A DNA stretch of 12,987 bases from NCBI GenBank assembly GCA_020434085.1, contig JAGRBM010000400.1, positions 1-12,987 on the forward strand, given 5' to 3'. This stretch comes from Chrysiogenia bacterium. GTDB lineage: Bacteria; JAGRBM01. Shown here piece by piece: positions 6,639-12,987 of this stretch. Under the pieces are notes generated by a model that did not search any database, was not told the origin of the DNA, and saw only the letters and a program-made list of their open reading frames with translations. How positions within the stretch are numbered: the stretch's first letter is position 1; the number at the start of each line of letters is the position of its first letter. The position numbers and the translations under genes were made by a program.

Positions 6639-8792
6639 CTAGTTGAGCAGCGGGTCGCGGGGCAGATCGAGAATTCGCTCTGCAATCTGATTTCGAAGGA
6701 TCTCGGAGGTGCCTCCCGCAATGGAGATCCCGCGGGTCTGCAGCAGCTCCATTCCGATTCTCGCTTCATATCCCTCGGTGACGGCGGAGAGCTCTCCGAC
6801 TATTCGCGCGGCAAGGGCGGTGGACTCATGGTCGACTTCGGAGAGCAGCAGCTTGGTCACGTTTGCTTCGGCGCCCTGCTGTGCGCCCACGACCGCGCGG
6901 ACAACGCTGCGGAGGTTGAGCAAGCGGTCTGACTCGCGGTTGGCCATCGCTGCTCCGACCTCGCGAGCGATGCCGACATCGTCAGGTGCGTGCTTGGCAA
7001 GCAGCTTGGGGAAGTTTGGTCCGCGGCCGAGGACCCCCTTGCCCCCGCTCAGACTGACGCGTTCATTTCCAAGGGTGTTGCGTGCAACGGTCCAGCCCTC
7101 GTTCACTTTGCCCACGACATCGGAGTCGGGGACGAAGACATCGTCGAGAAACACTTCGTTGAAGTGGGAATGCCCGGTGATCTGACGCAGCGGGCGAACC
7201 TCGACGCCATCCGCATTCAAATCGATCACCATCATGGAGATGCCCTGGTGCTTGGGAGCATCGGGATCGGTGCGAACGGTCGCAAATCCCCGGTTGCAGA
7301 TCTGTGCCTCGCTTGTCCAGACCTTCTGTCCAGTGACGCGCCATCCCCCGTCGACCTTCACGCCGCGGGTCTTGACGGCGGCGGCATCCGAGCCGGCATC
7401 GGGTTCACTGAAGAGCTGGCAGAACCGCAGCTCACCTTCCAGGCTCGGGCGTACCCAGCGTTCCACCTGTTCGGGAGAGGCGTTCTGCGCAATCGTCAGG
7501 GTGTTCCAGGCACTGATGCCCATGCTTGGACGATCAACGCCTGCGAATTCCTCCTCGATGACGAGCTGCTCGATGGGACCTGCTTCACGGCCCCAGGGCT
7601 TGGGCCAGTGCGGCACGAAGTAACCAGAGTCACAAAGTGCTTTGCGCTTCTGGGCCTCCGGCAGTTTCTTGTATTCTTCAACGAACTTCCTGACTTCCTT
7701 GCGAATCTCTTCGGCTTCAGGAGGAAGGTCGATCGTCGTTCGCGACTTGATCCCCTTGCTGGCGAGCTGTGTGATGTCCTCGCGGGCCCGATCGACCGGT
7801 CCCATGAGCGCGCTCAGGGCATTTGCCCGCCGAAGGTAGAGGTGGGCGTCGTGCTCCCAGGTAAAACCGATTCCGCCGTGAACCTGAATATTCGTCTCCG
7901 CGCAGAAGACAAATGCCGGAAGCGCCAGGGCACAGGCGAATGCCGATGAAAGCTCCGCTTCTTCCCCGTTCTGCCCTTCGCGCGCCGCGCCCCAGGCAGC
8001 CGCAGTGGCTTTCTCGGTTTCGATGAGCATGTTGGCGCAGTGGTGCTTGACCGCCTGAAACATGCCGATTGGGCGGCCGAACTGCTCGCGAACCTTTGCG
8101 TACTCGGTTGCCATCTCCAGGCAGGCGCGCGCGCCGCCTGCAGCTTCGGCCGCACTGAGCGTGCGCGCCAGGCGCTGCGCCACACGGCGCGCACCCTTGA
8201 GGACGTTCTCGGGCGGCACTTTGATGTTCTCACAGGTTACCGCGCTTGCGCGGCGACTCCGATCGATGTTCTTGAGTGGTGTGATGCTGAGGCCTTCCTG
8301 ATTCCGGTCCAGGATGACAATGTCGTCGCCTACTGCCAGCATCAGGACCTGTGCAAGATCGGCTCCCATCACGAGGCCAGCCGATCCGTTAAGTGCCCCA
8401 TTCAATGACAGAGAGCCGTTCAGACCCACGCCGGCAGGGGCCGAACCCTCTGCCAAGCGGGGCAGGTACTGGCTTTGCGAGTGATCGGAACCGGACTCAG
8501 AAAGGATCGCTGCCGCCAGTGTGGTGGGCAGATAGGGGCCCGGTGCTATCGCGCGGCCCTGCTCTTCGAGGACGATGGCAAGCTCGGGAATCCCGAAGCC
8601 CTGTCCGCCGAATTTCTCATCGACGTGAATGCCCATCCAGCCGAGCTTGGCCATCTCGCCCCAGAAAGAGGGCATCTTCTCGGTCTTTTCGCTGAGCAGC
8701 TCGCGAGACTCGGCCCGGGCCTTGTTGGATTCGAGAAACGCGCGAGCAACGCGCGCAATTTCCTGGTGCTCTTCGGTAATCGCTATCGACAT
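6639..8792 (-). CDS. Fused two-domain acyl-CoA dehydrogenase (FadE34-like architecture)
   Basis: A 717-residue protein made of two acyl-CoA dehydrogenase (ACAD) units in tandem, about residues 1-345 and 355-717; ordinary ACADs have about 380-400. Unit 1 has the N-terminal helical part, a shortened middle domain, REQFGRPIGMFQAVKH (235-250) and QVHGGIGFTWEHD (303-315). Unit 2 has the full FAD-binding middle domain (QLFSEPDAGSDAAAVKTRG, VTGQKVWTS) and the closing IAGGTSEILRNQIAERIL. The SCAD/MCAD catalytic glutamate before GT is glycine in unit 2 (G693) and not present in unit 1. Unit 2 keeps a glutamate at the isovaleryl-CoA-dehydrogenase-type position (E577 in GNERVSLSGG). This suggests one active site per chain, as in the alpha/beta steroid side-chain ACADs and fused FadE34. 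The start at 8792 follows AGGAG with 7 nt spacing; a frame to 8858 would cross the promoter. Confidence 0.93.
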   Translation of the reverse strand: MSIAITEEHQEIARVARAFLESNKARAESRELLSEKTEKMPSFWGEMAKLGWMGIHVDEKFGGQGFGIPELAIVLEEQGRAIAPGPYLPTTLAAAILSESGSDHSQSQYLPRLAEGSAPAGVGLNGSLSLNGALNGSAGLVMGADLAQVLMLAVGDDIVILDRNQEGLSITPLKNIDRSRRASAVTCENIKVPPENVLKGARRVAQRLARTLSAAEAAGGARACLEMATEYAKVREQFGRPIGMFQAVKHHCANMLIETEKATAAAWGAAREGQNGEEAELSSAFACALALPAFVFCAETNIQVHGGIGFTWEHDAHLYLRRANALSALMGPVDRAREDITQLASKGIKSRTTIDLPPEAEEIRKEVRKFVEEYKKLPEAQKRKALCDSGYFVPHWPKPWGREAGPIEQLVIEEEFAGVDRPSMGISAWNTLTIAQNASPEQVERWVRPSLEGELRFCQLFSEPDAGSDAAAVKTRGVKVDGGWRVTGQKVWTSEAQICNRGFATVRTDPDAPKHQGISMMVIDLNADGVEVRPLRQITGHSHFNEVFLDDVFVPDSDVVGKVNEGWTVARNTLGNERVSLSGGKGVLGRGPNFPKLLAKHAPDDVGIAREVGAAMANRESDRLLNLRSVVRAVVGAQQGAEANVTKLLLSEVDHESTALAARIVGELSAVTEGYEARIGMELLQTRGISIAGGTSEILRNQIAERILDLPRDPLLN

Positions 8793-8857
8793 GGATTTGC
8801 TCCTGTGGAGATCTGAAGGGGCGGGATTCGGTTGAGACCGCCCTTGAGGCGACGGCA

Positions 8858-8887
8858 ATACTATGATACTAGTTATAAATCTGTCAA
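8858..8887 (-). promoter_or_regulatory. Promoter of the acyl-CoA dehydrogenase/synthetase operon
   Basis: On the minus strand, TTGACA (8882-8887) and TAGTAT (8858-8863) are separated by 18 nt. The -35 matches the sigma-70 consensus fully and the -10 in four of six bases. The start codon is 65 nt downstream of the -10. The operator-like repeat lies between the two boxes and overlaps the -10, a classic repressor position. Confidence 0.55.
8860..8875. promoter_or_regulatory. Predicted GntR operator, copy 1
   Basis: The sequence ACTATGATACTAGTTA is repeated without change at 9721-9736. It contains the inverted half-sites ACTA and TAGT separated by 6 nt (8860-8873). It sits inside the promoter of the minus-strand operon and 82 nt upstream of the regulator start, so the regulator could control both that operon and itself. 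Confidence 0.6.
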
Positions 8888-8956
8888 GCGATCTAAACTG
8901 AAGGCCGGTCCAAGCGGATCAAATCGATTTCAGCAATGAGGAAGGACCACGGAAAT

Positions 8957-9691
8957 ATGGCCGAGCAGGAAACTACGGAGCGGGCAGCCGTGCAGGTGGC
9001 GCGCAAGATTGCGGGGCAGATTCGCAGCGGCGGGATGCGACCGGGAACCAAGCTCCCCGCGGAGCACAACATGGTTGAAGAACTCGGGGTTGCGCGTGCA
9101 ACAGTGCGCGAGGCACTGCGTTTCTTGGAACTCCAGGGCGCGCTCCGAATCAAGGCGGGGCCGGGTGGTGGACCGGTTGTGAGCGTTCCCGGTACCGAGC
9201 ATCTTGCCAGCGTATTGTCGCTCCAGTTGCAGTTCGCAGGTGCTCCCTATCAGGCGGTCCTCGACGCGCGAGGATCGATATACCCTGTTCTGGCTGCTGA
9301 AGCCGCCGATCATGCAAATCATCAGGACATAGAGCTTTTGCGGCAAAGCCTCTCAGAGATGGCCGCTAATGTCGAGGATCCGGACTTCGTGCTGCGTGAA
9401 CACCGACGATTCCAGGCGCTGGTGGCCTCGGCCTCAGGAAACATGGTCCTCGGGCTGTTCGTCAATGCGCTGCACAGGATTTCCGAGCTGACAGGAATCA
9501 GGCTCGACTCCAAGTGGTGCCGCGGCGCGGTGCGCGATTGTGAAGAAGTGATTTCGGCGATCGAGCGTGGAGACGCTGAGGCAGCCCGGGAAGCGACGCA
9601 AAAGCACCAGGATGCGGCAAAACGATATCTTGAAAAAACCGTTCCGGATCGTCTGAAGGAACCCGTTGCCTGGATGGGCCCGGATCAATAG
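8957..9691 (+). CDS. GntR-family transcriptional regulator, FadR subfamily (HTH + FCD)
   Basis: A 244-residue regulator. Residues 1-75 are a winged helix-turn-helix of GntR type (GQIRSGGMRPGTKLPAEHNM, then ELGVARATVREALRFLELQG, then the wing RIKAGPGGGPVV). Residues about 95-225 are an all-helical FCD ligand-binding domain (EAADHANHQDIELL, VASASGN, AIERGDAEAAREATQKH). The start at 8957 is preferred because AGGAAGGA lies upstream; ATG 8936 has no ribosome binding site. The FCD metal ligands look partly lost: the usual histidine after F152 is Q153 and the next is C195, while H217 is kept. It is divergent from the dehydrogenase operon and upstream of the amidohydrolase operon, with an identical 16-bp site on each side. 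It probably represses both and responds to an acyl-CoA or related acid. Confidence 0.9.
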   Translation: MAEQETTERAAVQVARKIAGQIRSGGMRPGTKLPAEHNMVEELGVARATVREALRFLELQGALRIKAGPGGGPVVSVPGTEHLASVLSLQLQFAGAPYQAVLDARGSIYPVLAAEAADHANHQDIELLRQSLSEMAANVEDPDFVLREHRRFQALVASASGNMVLGLFVNALHRISELTGIRLDSKWCRGAVRDCEEVISAIERGDAEAAREATQKHQDAAKRYLEKTVPDRLKEPVAWMGPDQ

Positions 9692-9703
9692 GACAAATCG
9701 TGG

Positions 9704-9736
9704 TTGACGGCTTCCCGGTAACTATGATACTAGTTA
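9704..9736 (+). promoter_or_regulatory. Promoter region of the amidohydrolase operon
   Basis: TTGACG (9704-9709) is a good -35 match on the plus strand. A -10 must lie inside the operator repeat: GATACT at 9726-9731 with 16-nt spacing is the best candidate, with four of six consensus bases. Binding at the repeat would block RNA polymerase. The start codon is about 108 nt downstream of the -10, leaving a leader of roughly 100 nt. Confidence 0.45.
9719..9736. promoter_or_regulatory. Predicted GntR operator, copy 2 (TAACTA-N6-TAGTTA)
   Basis: This 18-bp site has perfect 6-bp inverted half-sites, TAACTA (9719-9724) and TAGTTA (9731-9736), around TGATAC. Bases 9721-9736 are identical to 8860-8875. 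The symmetry is that expected for a dimeric winged-helix repressor. It lies 103 nt upstream of the amidohydrolase start. Confidence 0.6.
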
Positions 9737-9839
9737 GTGGTCGCTCGCCACAGGGCTCCGGGAATCCGGGCTTGTCGAGGGTGGGGCGCGAATCCGAATC
9801 ATCGCGGCAGTTCGTGCCGCGCGCGAGGAGCCTTCTCAG

Positions 9840-11030
9840 ATGGAAAAATACGACGGTCCAATCTTTGATGCCGACAACCACTACTACGAAGCCCACGATG
9901 CATTCACGCGTCATGTGCCCAAGAGCATTCAGCCGCGCTGCGTTCAGTGGGTTGAGCTGGAGAATGGCCGGAAATACCACGTCGTTGCCGGCAAGATCAG
10001 CTTCGCAGTGGGAAATCCGACCTTCAATCCGATTTCCAAGCCCGGCGCGCTGCGCGAGTACTATCATGGCAATCCCCGCGGCAAGAAGTTCGGGGAGCTC
10101 ATTCGTGAGTCGCTCGAGCCCATGCCGCCCGAGTACATGGACCGCGACAAGCGCATCGAGCGTTTGAAAGAGCAGGGGCTTGAAGCCGCCTGGCTCTTTC
10201 CCACTGCCGGCATCCTCTATGAGGAGGCTCTCTCCAAGGATACGGACGCCCTGTGCGCGACGTGTGAGGGGTTCAACCGCTGGCTCGACGACGATTGGGG
10301 CCTGGCCTACAAGGGGAAGCTCTTTAACGCGCCCTATATCTCTCTCGCAGATGTCGACTGGGCATGCCGGGAACTCGAATGGGCACTCAAGCAGGGAGCA
10401 CGCGTAATCGTGATGCGACCGCACTCGGTTCGCACGCGTCTCCACGGATCGCGCTCACCAGGTGACGAAATGTTTGATCCCTTCTGGGCACGGGTAAACG
10501 AGGCCGGTATTACCGTCGTGGCACACGTGGGCAGCAGTGGTTACACCGCCAACGGCTACGCACGCTCCTCGATGAAGGATGCCTTGGGCGGCGGTGGCAA
10601 ACCGACCGTGGCGAGCCTCAATCCCGAGCGTGCAATCTATGACTGGCTCCTCACACTTGCGTTCGACAAGATGTTCGAGCGCTTCCCGAATCTGCGGATC
10701 TGTTCGGTCGAGAACGGATCGGCCTTTCTGCGCGATCTCTTCGTCAAGCTCGGACATTCCAGAGATCGGATGCCCTATTACTACAAAGAAGACCCGTGCG
10801 AACTCTTCCGTGAGCACGTCTGGATCAATCCCTTCTGGGAGGACGACATCGCCGATATCGCGTCGATCATTGGCGCCGACCGCGTGATCTTTGGGTCCGA
10901 CTGGCCTCACATGGAGGGCTTGGAGAAGCCGCTCGACATCTTCGAGGAGATCGAGGGAATCTCGCTCGAGGACCAGAAGAAGATTCTCTACAGCAACACG
11001 GCCGAGCTCAACGAGTTGCGGCCTGCCTGA
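9840..11030 (+). CDS. Amidohydrolase-2 family metal-dependent hydrolase/decarboxylase-like protein
   Basis: A 396-residue TIM-barrel protein of the amidohydrolase-2 family, which covers hydrolases, decarboxylases (ACMS decarboxylase type) and C-C bond hydrolases. The N-terminal metal site reads FDADNHYYE, so the usual HxH is DxDxH (D10, D12, H14). Later ligand candidates are H229 in VVAHVG and D354 in FGSDWPHMEG near the C-terminus; both motifs are standard in the family. Residues 50-100 form an insert with PTFNPISKPGALREYYHGNP typical of the long (about 390-residue) members found in lipid- and terpenoid-degrading bacteria. The start at 9840 follows AGGAG with 9 nt spacing. It is the first gene after the operator copy and lies 14 nt before the crotonase. 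Reaction unknown; cleavage of a ring or 1,3-diketone-like CoA intermediate is a guess. Confidence 0.88.
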   Translation: MEKYDGPIFDADNHYYEAHDAFTRHVPKSIQPRCVQWVELENGRKYHVVAGKISFAVGNPTFNPISKPGALREYYHGNPRGKKFGELIRESLEPMPPEYMDRDKRIERLKEQGLEAAWLFPTAGILYEEALSKDTDALCATCEGFNRWLDDDWGLAYKGKLFNAPYISLADVDWACRELEWALKQGARVIVMRPHSVRTRLHGSRSPGDEMFDPFWARVNEAGITVVAHVGSSGYTANGYARSSMKDALGGGGKPTVASLNPERAIYDWLLTLAFDKMFERFPNLRICSVENGSAFLRDLFVKLGHSRDRMPYYYKEDPCELFREHVWINPFWEDDIADIASIIGADRVIFGSDWPHMEGLEKPLDIFEEIEGISLEDQKKILYSNTAELNELRPA

Positions 11031-11044
11031 GCGGGGATGGTCAG

Positions 11045-11917
11045 TTGAGCTACGAAGACATCCGCTACGAAGTCAGTGACGGGCGCGCCAGCATCACGCT
11101 GGCGCGCCCGAAAACCCACAACGCGATCACAACGAAGATGCTTGAAGAGCTAGAGGACGCGCTGTGGGAGGCCGATGACAATGTCGACGTTCACTGTGTG
11201 ATTCTCAAAGGGGAGGGTGCCTCGTTCTGTTCGGGGTACGACGTGGGAAGACTGCCCGCAAGAGGTCGCAAGGGGGCCACGAACTACCGAACCGGTCGCA
11301 GTCACGATGACGACACCTGGCTCATCGAGCGCAACAACCGCCAGATCCGCGCGCTCTGGGAGATGCACAAACCGTCCATTGCGCAGGTCCATGGCGCCTG
11401 TCTGGCCGGCGGAACCGATCTCGCAATGGCCTGCGACATGGTGATCGCCGCAGACGACGCGCGCTTTGGGTTTCCTGCGGCGCGATCTTTCGGTGCGCTT
11501 CCAAACAATTTGTGGGTCTATCACTGCGGTCCCCAGTGGGCCAAGCGCCTTCAGCTTACCGGCGACGTAGTCACGGGCGCGGATGCTGAGAAGATTGGAC
11601 TCGTGATGAAGGCGGTTCCCGCGGATCTTCTCGAAGACGAGGTCCAGGGGCTGGCCGACCGATTGTGCCTCATTGACACCGACCTCCTTGCCGCCAACAA
11701 GCGGATCATCAATCTCGGCCTTGAGCTGATGGGTGCGCAGACGCTGCAGCGCCTTGCAGCCGAGAACGACGCGCGTGCGCATCACGCCAACGCGGTGCGC
11801 GAGGCCGGTCGGAGCTTCAAAGAGCACGGGATCAAGGAAACCCTTCGCCGGCGGGACGAACCCTTTGGTGATGGCTTGGCGAAGGTCGGCAAGCCAGAGG
11901 GGCGTCTCAAAAAATAG
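11045..11917 (+). CDS. Crotonase (enoyl-CoA hydratase/isomerase) superfamily protein lacking both catalytic glutamates
   Basis: A 290-residue crotonase-fold protein. It has the N-terminal strand region (SITLARPKTHNAITTKM), the first oxyanion-hole segment GASFCSGYDVG (residues 58-68), the second HGACLAGGTDLAMACD (116-131), and a long helical C-terminal part. In rat enoyl-CoA hydratase E144 and E164 are catalytic; here they are D125 (GGTDLA) and A145 (FGFPAA). CoA-thioester binding and oxyanion stabilisation should remain, but simple hydration is doubtful, so thioester hydrolysis, C-C bond cleavage or isomerisation are alternatives. The start is a TTG at 11045, because GGGGA lies 7 nt upstream and the nearby ATG at 11037 runs into a stop after three codons. 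It follows the amidohydrolase by 14 nt and precedes the DoxX gene by 47 nt, in one operon. Confidence 0.9.
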   Translation: MSYEDIRYEVSDGRASITLARPKTHNAITTKMLEELEDALWEADDNVDVHCVILKGEGASFCSGYDVGRLPARGRKGATNYRTGRSHDDDTWLIERNNRQIRALWEMHKPSIAQVHGACLAGGTDLAMACDMVIAADDARFGFPAARSFGALPNNLWVYHCGPQWAKRLQLTGDVVTGADAEKIGLVMKAVPADLLEDEVQGLADRLCLIDTDLLAANKRIINLGLELMGAQTLQRLAAENDARAHHANAVREAGRSFKEHGIKETLRRRDEPFGDGLAKVGKPEGRLKK

Positions 11918-11964
11918 GGCACGTCGGGCTGGCTCGATGCACGTCAGTTCATGGAGGGGGAATC

Positions 11965-12402
11965 GTGAGCAATCTGCTACAGCTTGAATTTTTGGCTCCA
12001 TTTTCGGAGTGGGGCTGGCCTTTGGTGCGCCTGGTCATGGGCGTGCAGTTGGCCGCTCATGGCTTTCGCAAGGCGACGGGTGGGATCAAGGATTTTATTC
12101 CTTGGCTTGAGTCTCTCAAGGTGCCGGCGCCCAAAGTTGCGGCGGTTTGCGCGATGCTTGCCGAACTGGTTGGCGGGCTCTGCATTGCGGTGGGGCTCTT
12201 TACGCGCCCGGCCGGCGTAGCTGCAGCTTTTACAATGGCCGTGGCGATCGTGCTTGCGCACCTCGGAGACGCCAGGAATTTTGGCAAACCAGAGGCGGGC
12301 GCCTTCGAGTATCCTATGCTCATCCTCGCGGTTGCGATTGCTGCTTCCCTTGCCGGCGGCGGCCCCGTGTCTCTGGACGCATTGCTTGCAGCGGCACACT
12401 GA
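11965..12402 (+). CDS. DoxX-family inner-membrane protein
   Basis: A 145-residue membrane protein with four hydrophobic helices at about residues 15-36, 56-78, 82-100 and 115-132. The segment order fits DoxX: RLVMGVQLAAHGFRK in helix 1, AMLAELVGGLCIAVGLFTRPAG in helices 2-3 with a conserved acidic residue (E67), and MAVAIVLAHL before a loop. DoxX was first described as a subunit of an archaeal terminal quinol oxidase; most bacterial members have no assigned role, so electron transfer to quinone is only a possibility. It starts with GTG at 11965, four bases after a strong GGAGGGGG ribosome binding site. Its stop overlaps an ATG at 12402 that is in frame with the next gene, so the two are translationally close. 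As part of this operon it may link oxidation steps to the membrane. Confidence 0.85.
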   Translation: MSNLLQLEFLAPFSEWGWPLVRLVMGVQLAAHGFRKATGGIKDFIPWLESLKVPAPKVAAVCAMLAELVGGLCIAVGLFTRPAGVAAAFTMAVAIVLAHLGDARNFGKPEAGAFEYPMLILAVAIAASLAGGGPVSLDALLAAAH

Positions 12403-12416
12403 TGGAGTCGGCACAG

Positions 12417-12987
12417 ATGAGCGAACTCACGGATCTACTCAAACAACGAAATGTCAGGGAGCTACTGGCCAAGCCGTTTTCCAGTCTCGGCTATATCAAC
12501 GTCGTCAAAAGCACGGCCGCAGCAGGGATTGCCAGCATCGGCGGAGCCACTTTGCCGCAGCATCTGCTGCCGGAGCTCTGGAAAAACCTTGGCTCTCGCA
12601 GAGCGATCGTCTCCCACACCGGGACGGTGTCATTTGCAGATCAGGCGGACCGTGCACTCCGGTTATCGAATGCCTTCTACGAAATGGGGTTGCGACGCGA
12701 CGAACGCGTGGCCACGTTGCTCGCCAATGAGCAGGCATGGTTCGATACGATGCTGGCGTGCTTGATCTCGGGCTACAAGATGCCGATGCTCAACACGCAC
12801 CTGAAATCTGCGGAGCTGGTCAAGTGCATCAACAGTTGCCAGCCCAAGATCCTGATTTTTTCGCCCGAGTTCATCGACGTCGTCAAGGAAATGGAGCCGA
12901 AACTCGAGTCCAGCCCGACGCTCGTGTGTACTGGGCCCGGGGACCTGTCGGCCCACTACTGCACTTTGGATTCTCTGCTGCAGGGCG
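12417..12987 (+). CDS. Acyl-CoA synthetase, AMP-binding family (N-terminal part; runs off the window)
   Basis: An open frame of 190 codons continues past the window end with no stop. After a 45-residue N-terminal extension with a weakly hydrophobic stretch (AAAGIASIGGATL), residues about 48-190 match the start of an AMP-binding domain: IVSHTGTVSFADQADRALRL, then GLRRDERVATLLANEQAWFD, LACLISGYKMPMLNTHLKSA and PKILIFSPEF. The N-terminal extension and LNTHLKSAEL pattern resemble FATP/FadD6-type very-long-chain or bile-acid-type ligases. The phosphate-binding loop and catalytic lysine lie outside the window. GGAG 9 nt before ATG 12417 supports this start; ATG 12402, five codons earlier and overlapping the DoxX stop, is the alternative. 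It would be the second CoA ligase of the regulon and may act on a different intermediate. Confidence 0.85.
   Translation, partial: MSELTDLLKQRNVRELLAKPFSSLGYINVVKSTAAAGIASIGGATLPQHLLPELWKNLGSRRAIVSHTGTVSFADQADRALRLSNAFYEMGLRRDERVATLLANEQAWFDTMLACLISGYKMPMLNTHLKSAELVKCINSCQPKILIFSPEFIDVVKEMEPKLESSPTLVCTGPGDLSAHYCTLDSLLQG

Noticed and set aside
12254-12765. Plus-strand open frames overlapping the DoxX end and the start of the last ligase
   Set aside because: They are out of frame with the clear AMP-binding protein starting at 12417 and show no family signal.

Overview
The window is a GC-rich, tightly packed bacterial region that looks like an accessory lipid or isoprenoid/steroid-type CoA-thioester catabolic cluster. 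The organism cannot be fixed from this sequence. The high GC content, the use of TTG and GTG starts, and the mix of gene families (tandem phytoene-dehydrogenase-like FAD oxidoreductases, SCP2-domain proteins, a fused acyl-CoA dehydrogenase, amidohydrolase-2, crotonase, DoxX, several acyl-CoA synthetases) fit environmental proteobacteria, Myxococcota or Desulfobacterota/Binatota-type bacteria, or possibly actinobacteria. No rRNA, intact tRNA, CRISPR array, transposase or integrase was seen.

Layout. (1) 1-312, + strand: the C-terminal end of a membrane protein that probably starts before the window. (2) 361-4631, - strand: a four-gene operon, read right to left, of FAD oxidoreductase B, FAD oxidoreductase A, a membrane-anchored SCP2-like protein and a soluble SCP2-like protein. 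The first junction has a 13-nt gap, the second overlaps, and the third has a 17-nt gap. (3) 4632-5075: a 444-nt non-coding stretch with several inverted repeats and a short sequence resembling a tRNA 3' end. (4) 5076-8792, - strand: an operon of a fused two-domain acyl-CoA dehydrogenase followed, after 21 nt, by an AMP-forming acyl-CoA synthetase. (5) 8957-9691, + strand: a divergently transcribed GntR/FadR-family regulator. (6) 9840-12987, + strand: an operon of amidohydrolase-2, crotonase (TTG start), DoxX-family membrane protein and a second AMP-binding acyl-CoA synthetase that runs off the window.

Regulation. An identical 16-bp sequence, ACTATGATACTAGTTA, occurs exactly twice: in the divergent promoter region before the acyl-CoA dehydrogenase (8860-8875) and before the amidohydrolase (9721-9736). 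The two copies bracket the GntR gene. The second copy is the core of an 18-bp inverted repeat, TAACTA-N6-TAGTTA. The first lies between a TTGACA -35 box and a TAGTAT -10 box on the minus strand. The simplest reading is that the FadR-like protein represses both flanking operons and releases them on binding an acyl-CoA-like ligand.

Working model (inference). A carboxylic acid is activated by one of the two CoA ligases and desaturated by the fused dehydrogenase. It is then processed by the crotonase, which lacks both usual catalytic glutamates and so probably does not do simple hydration, and by the amidohydrolase, which may cleave a ring or C-C bond. The separate oxidoreductase/SCP2 operon would desaturate or oxidise a very hydrophobic lipid presented by SCP2 carriers. 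No sequence evidence fixes the substrate.
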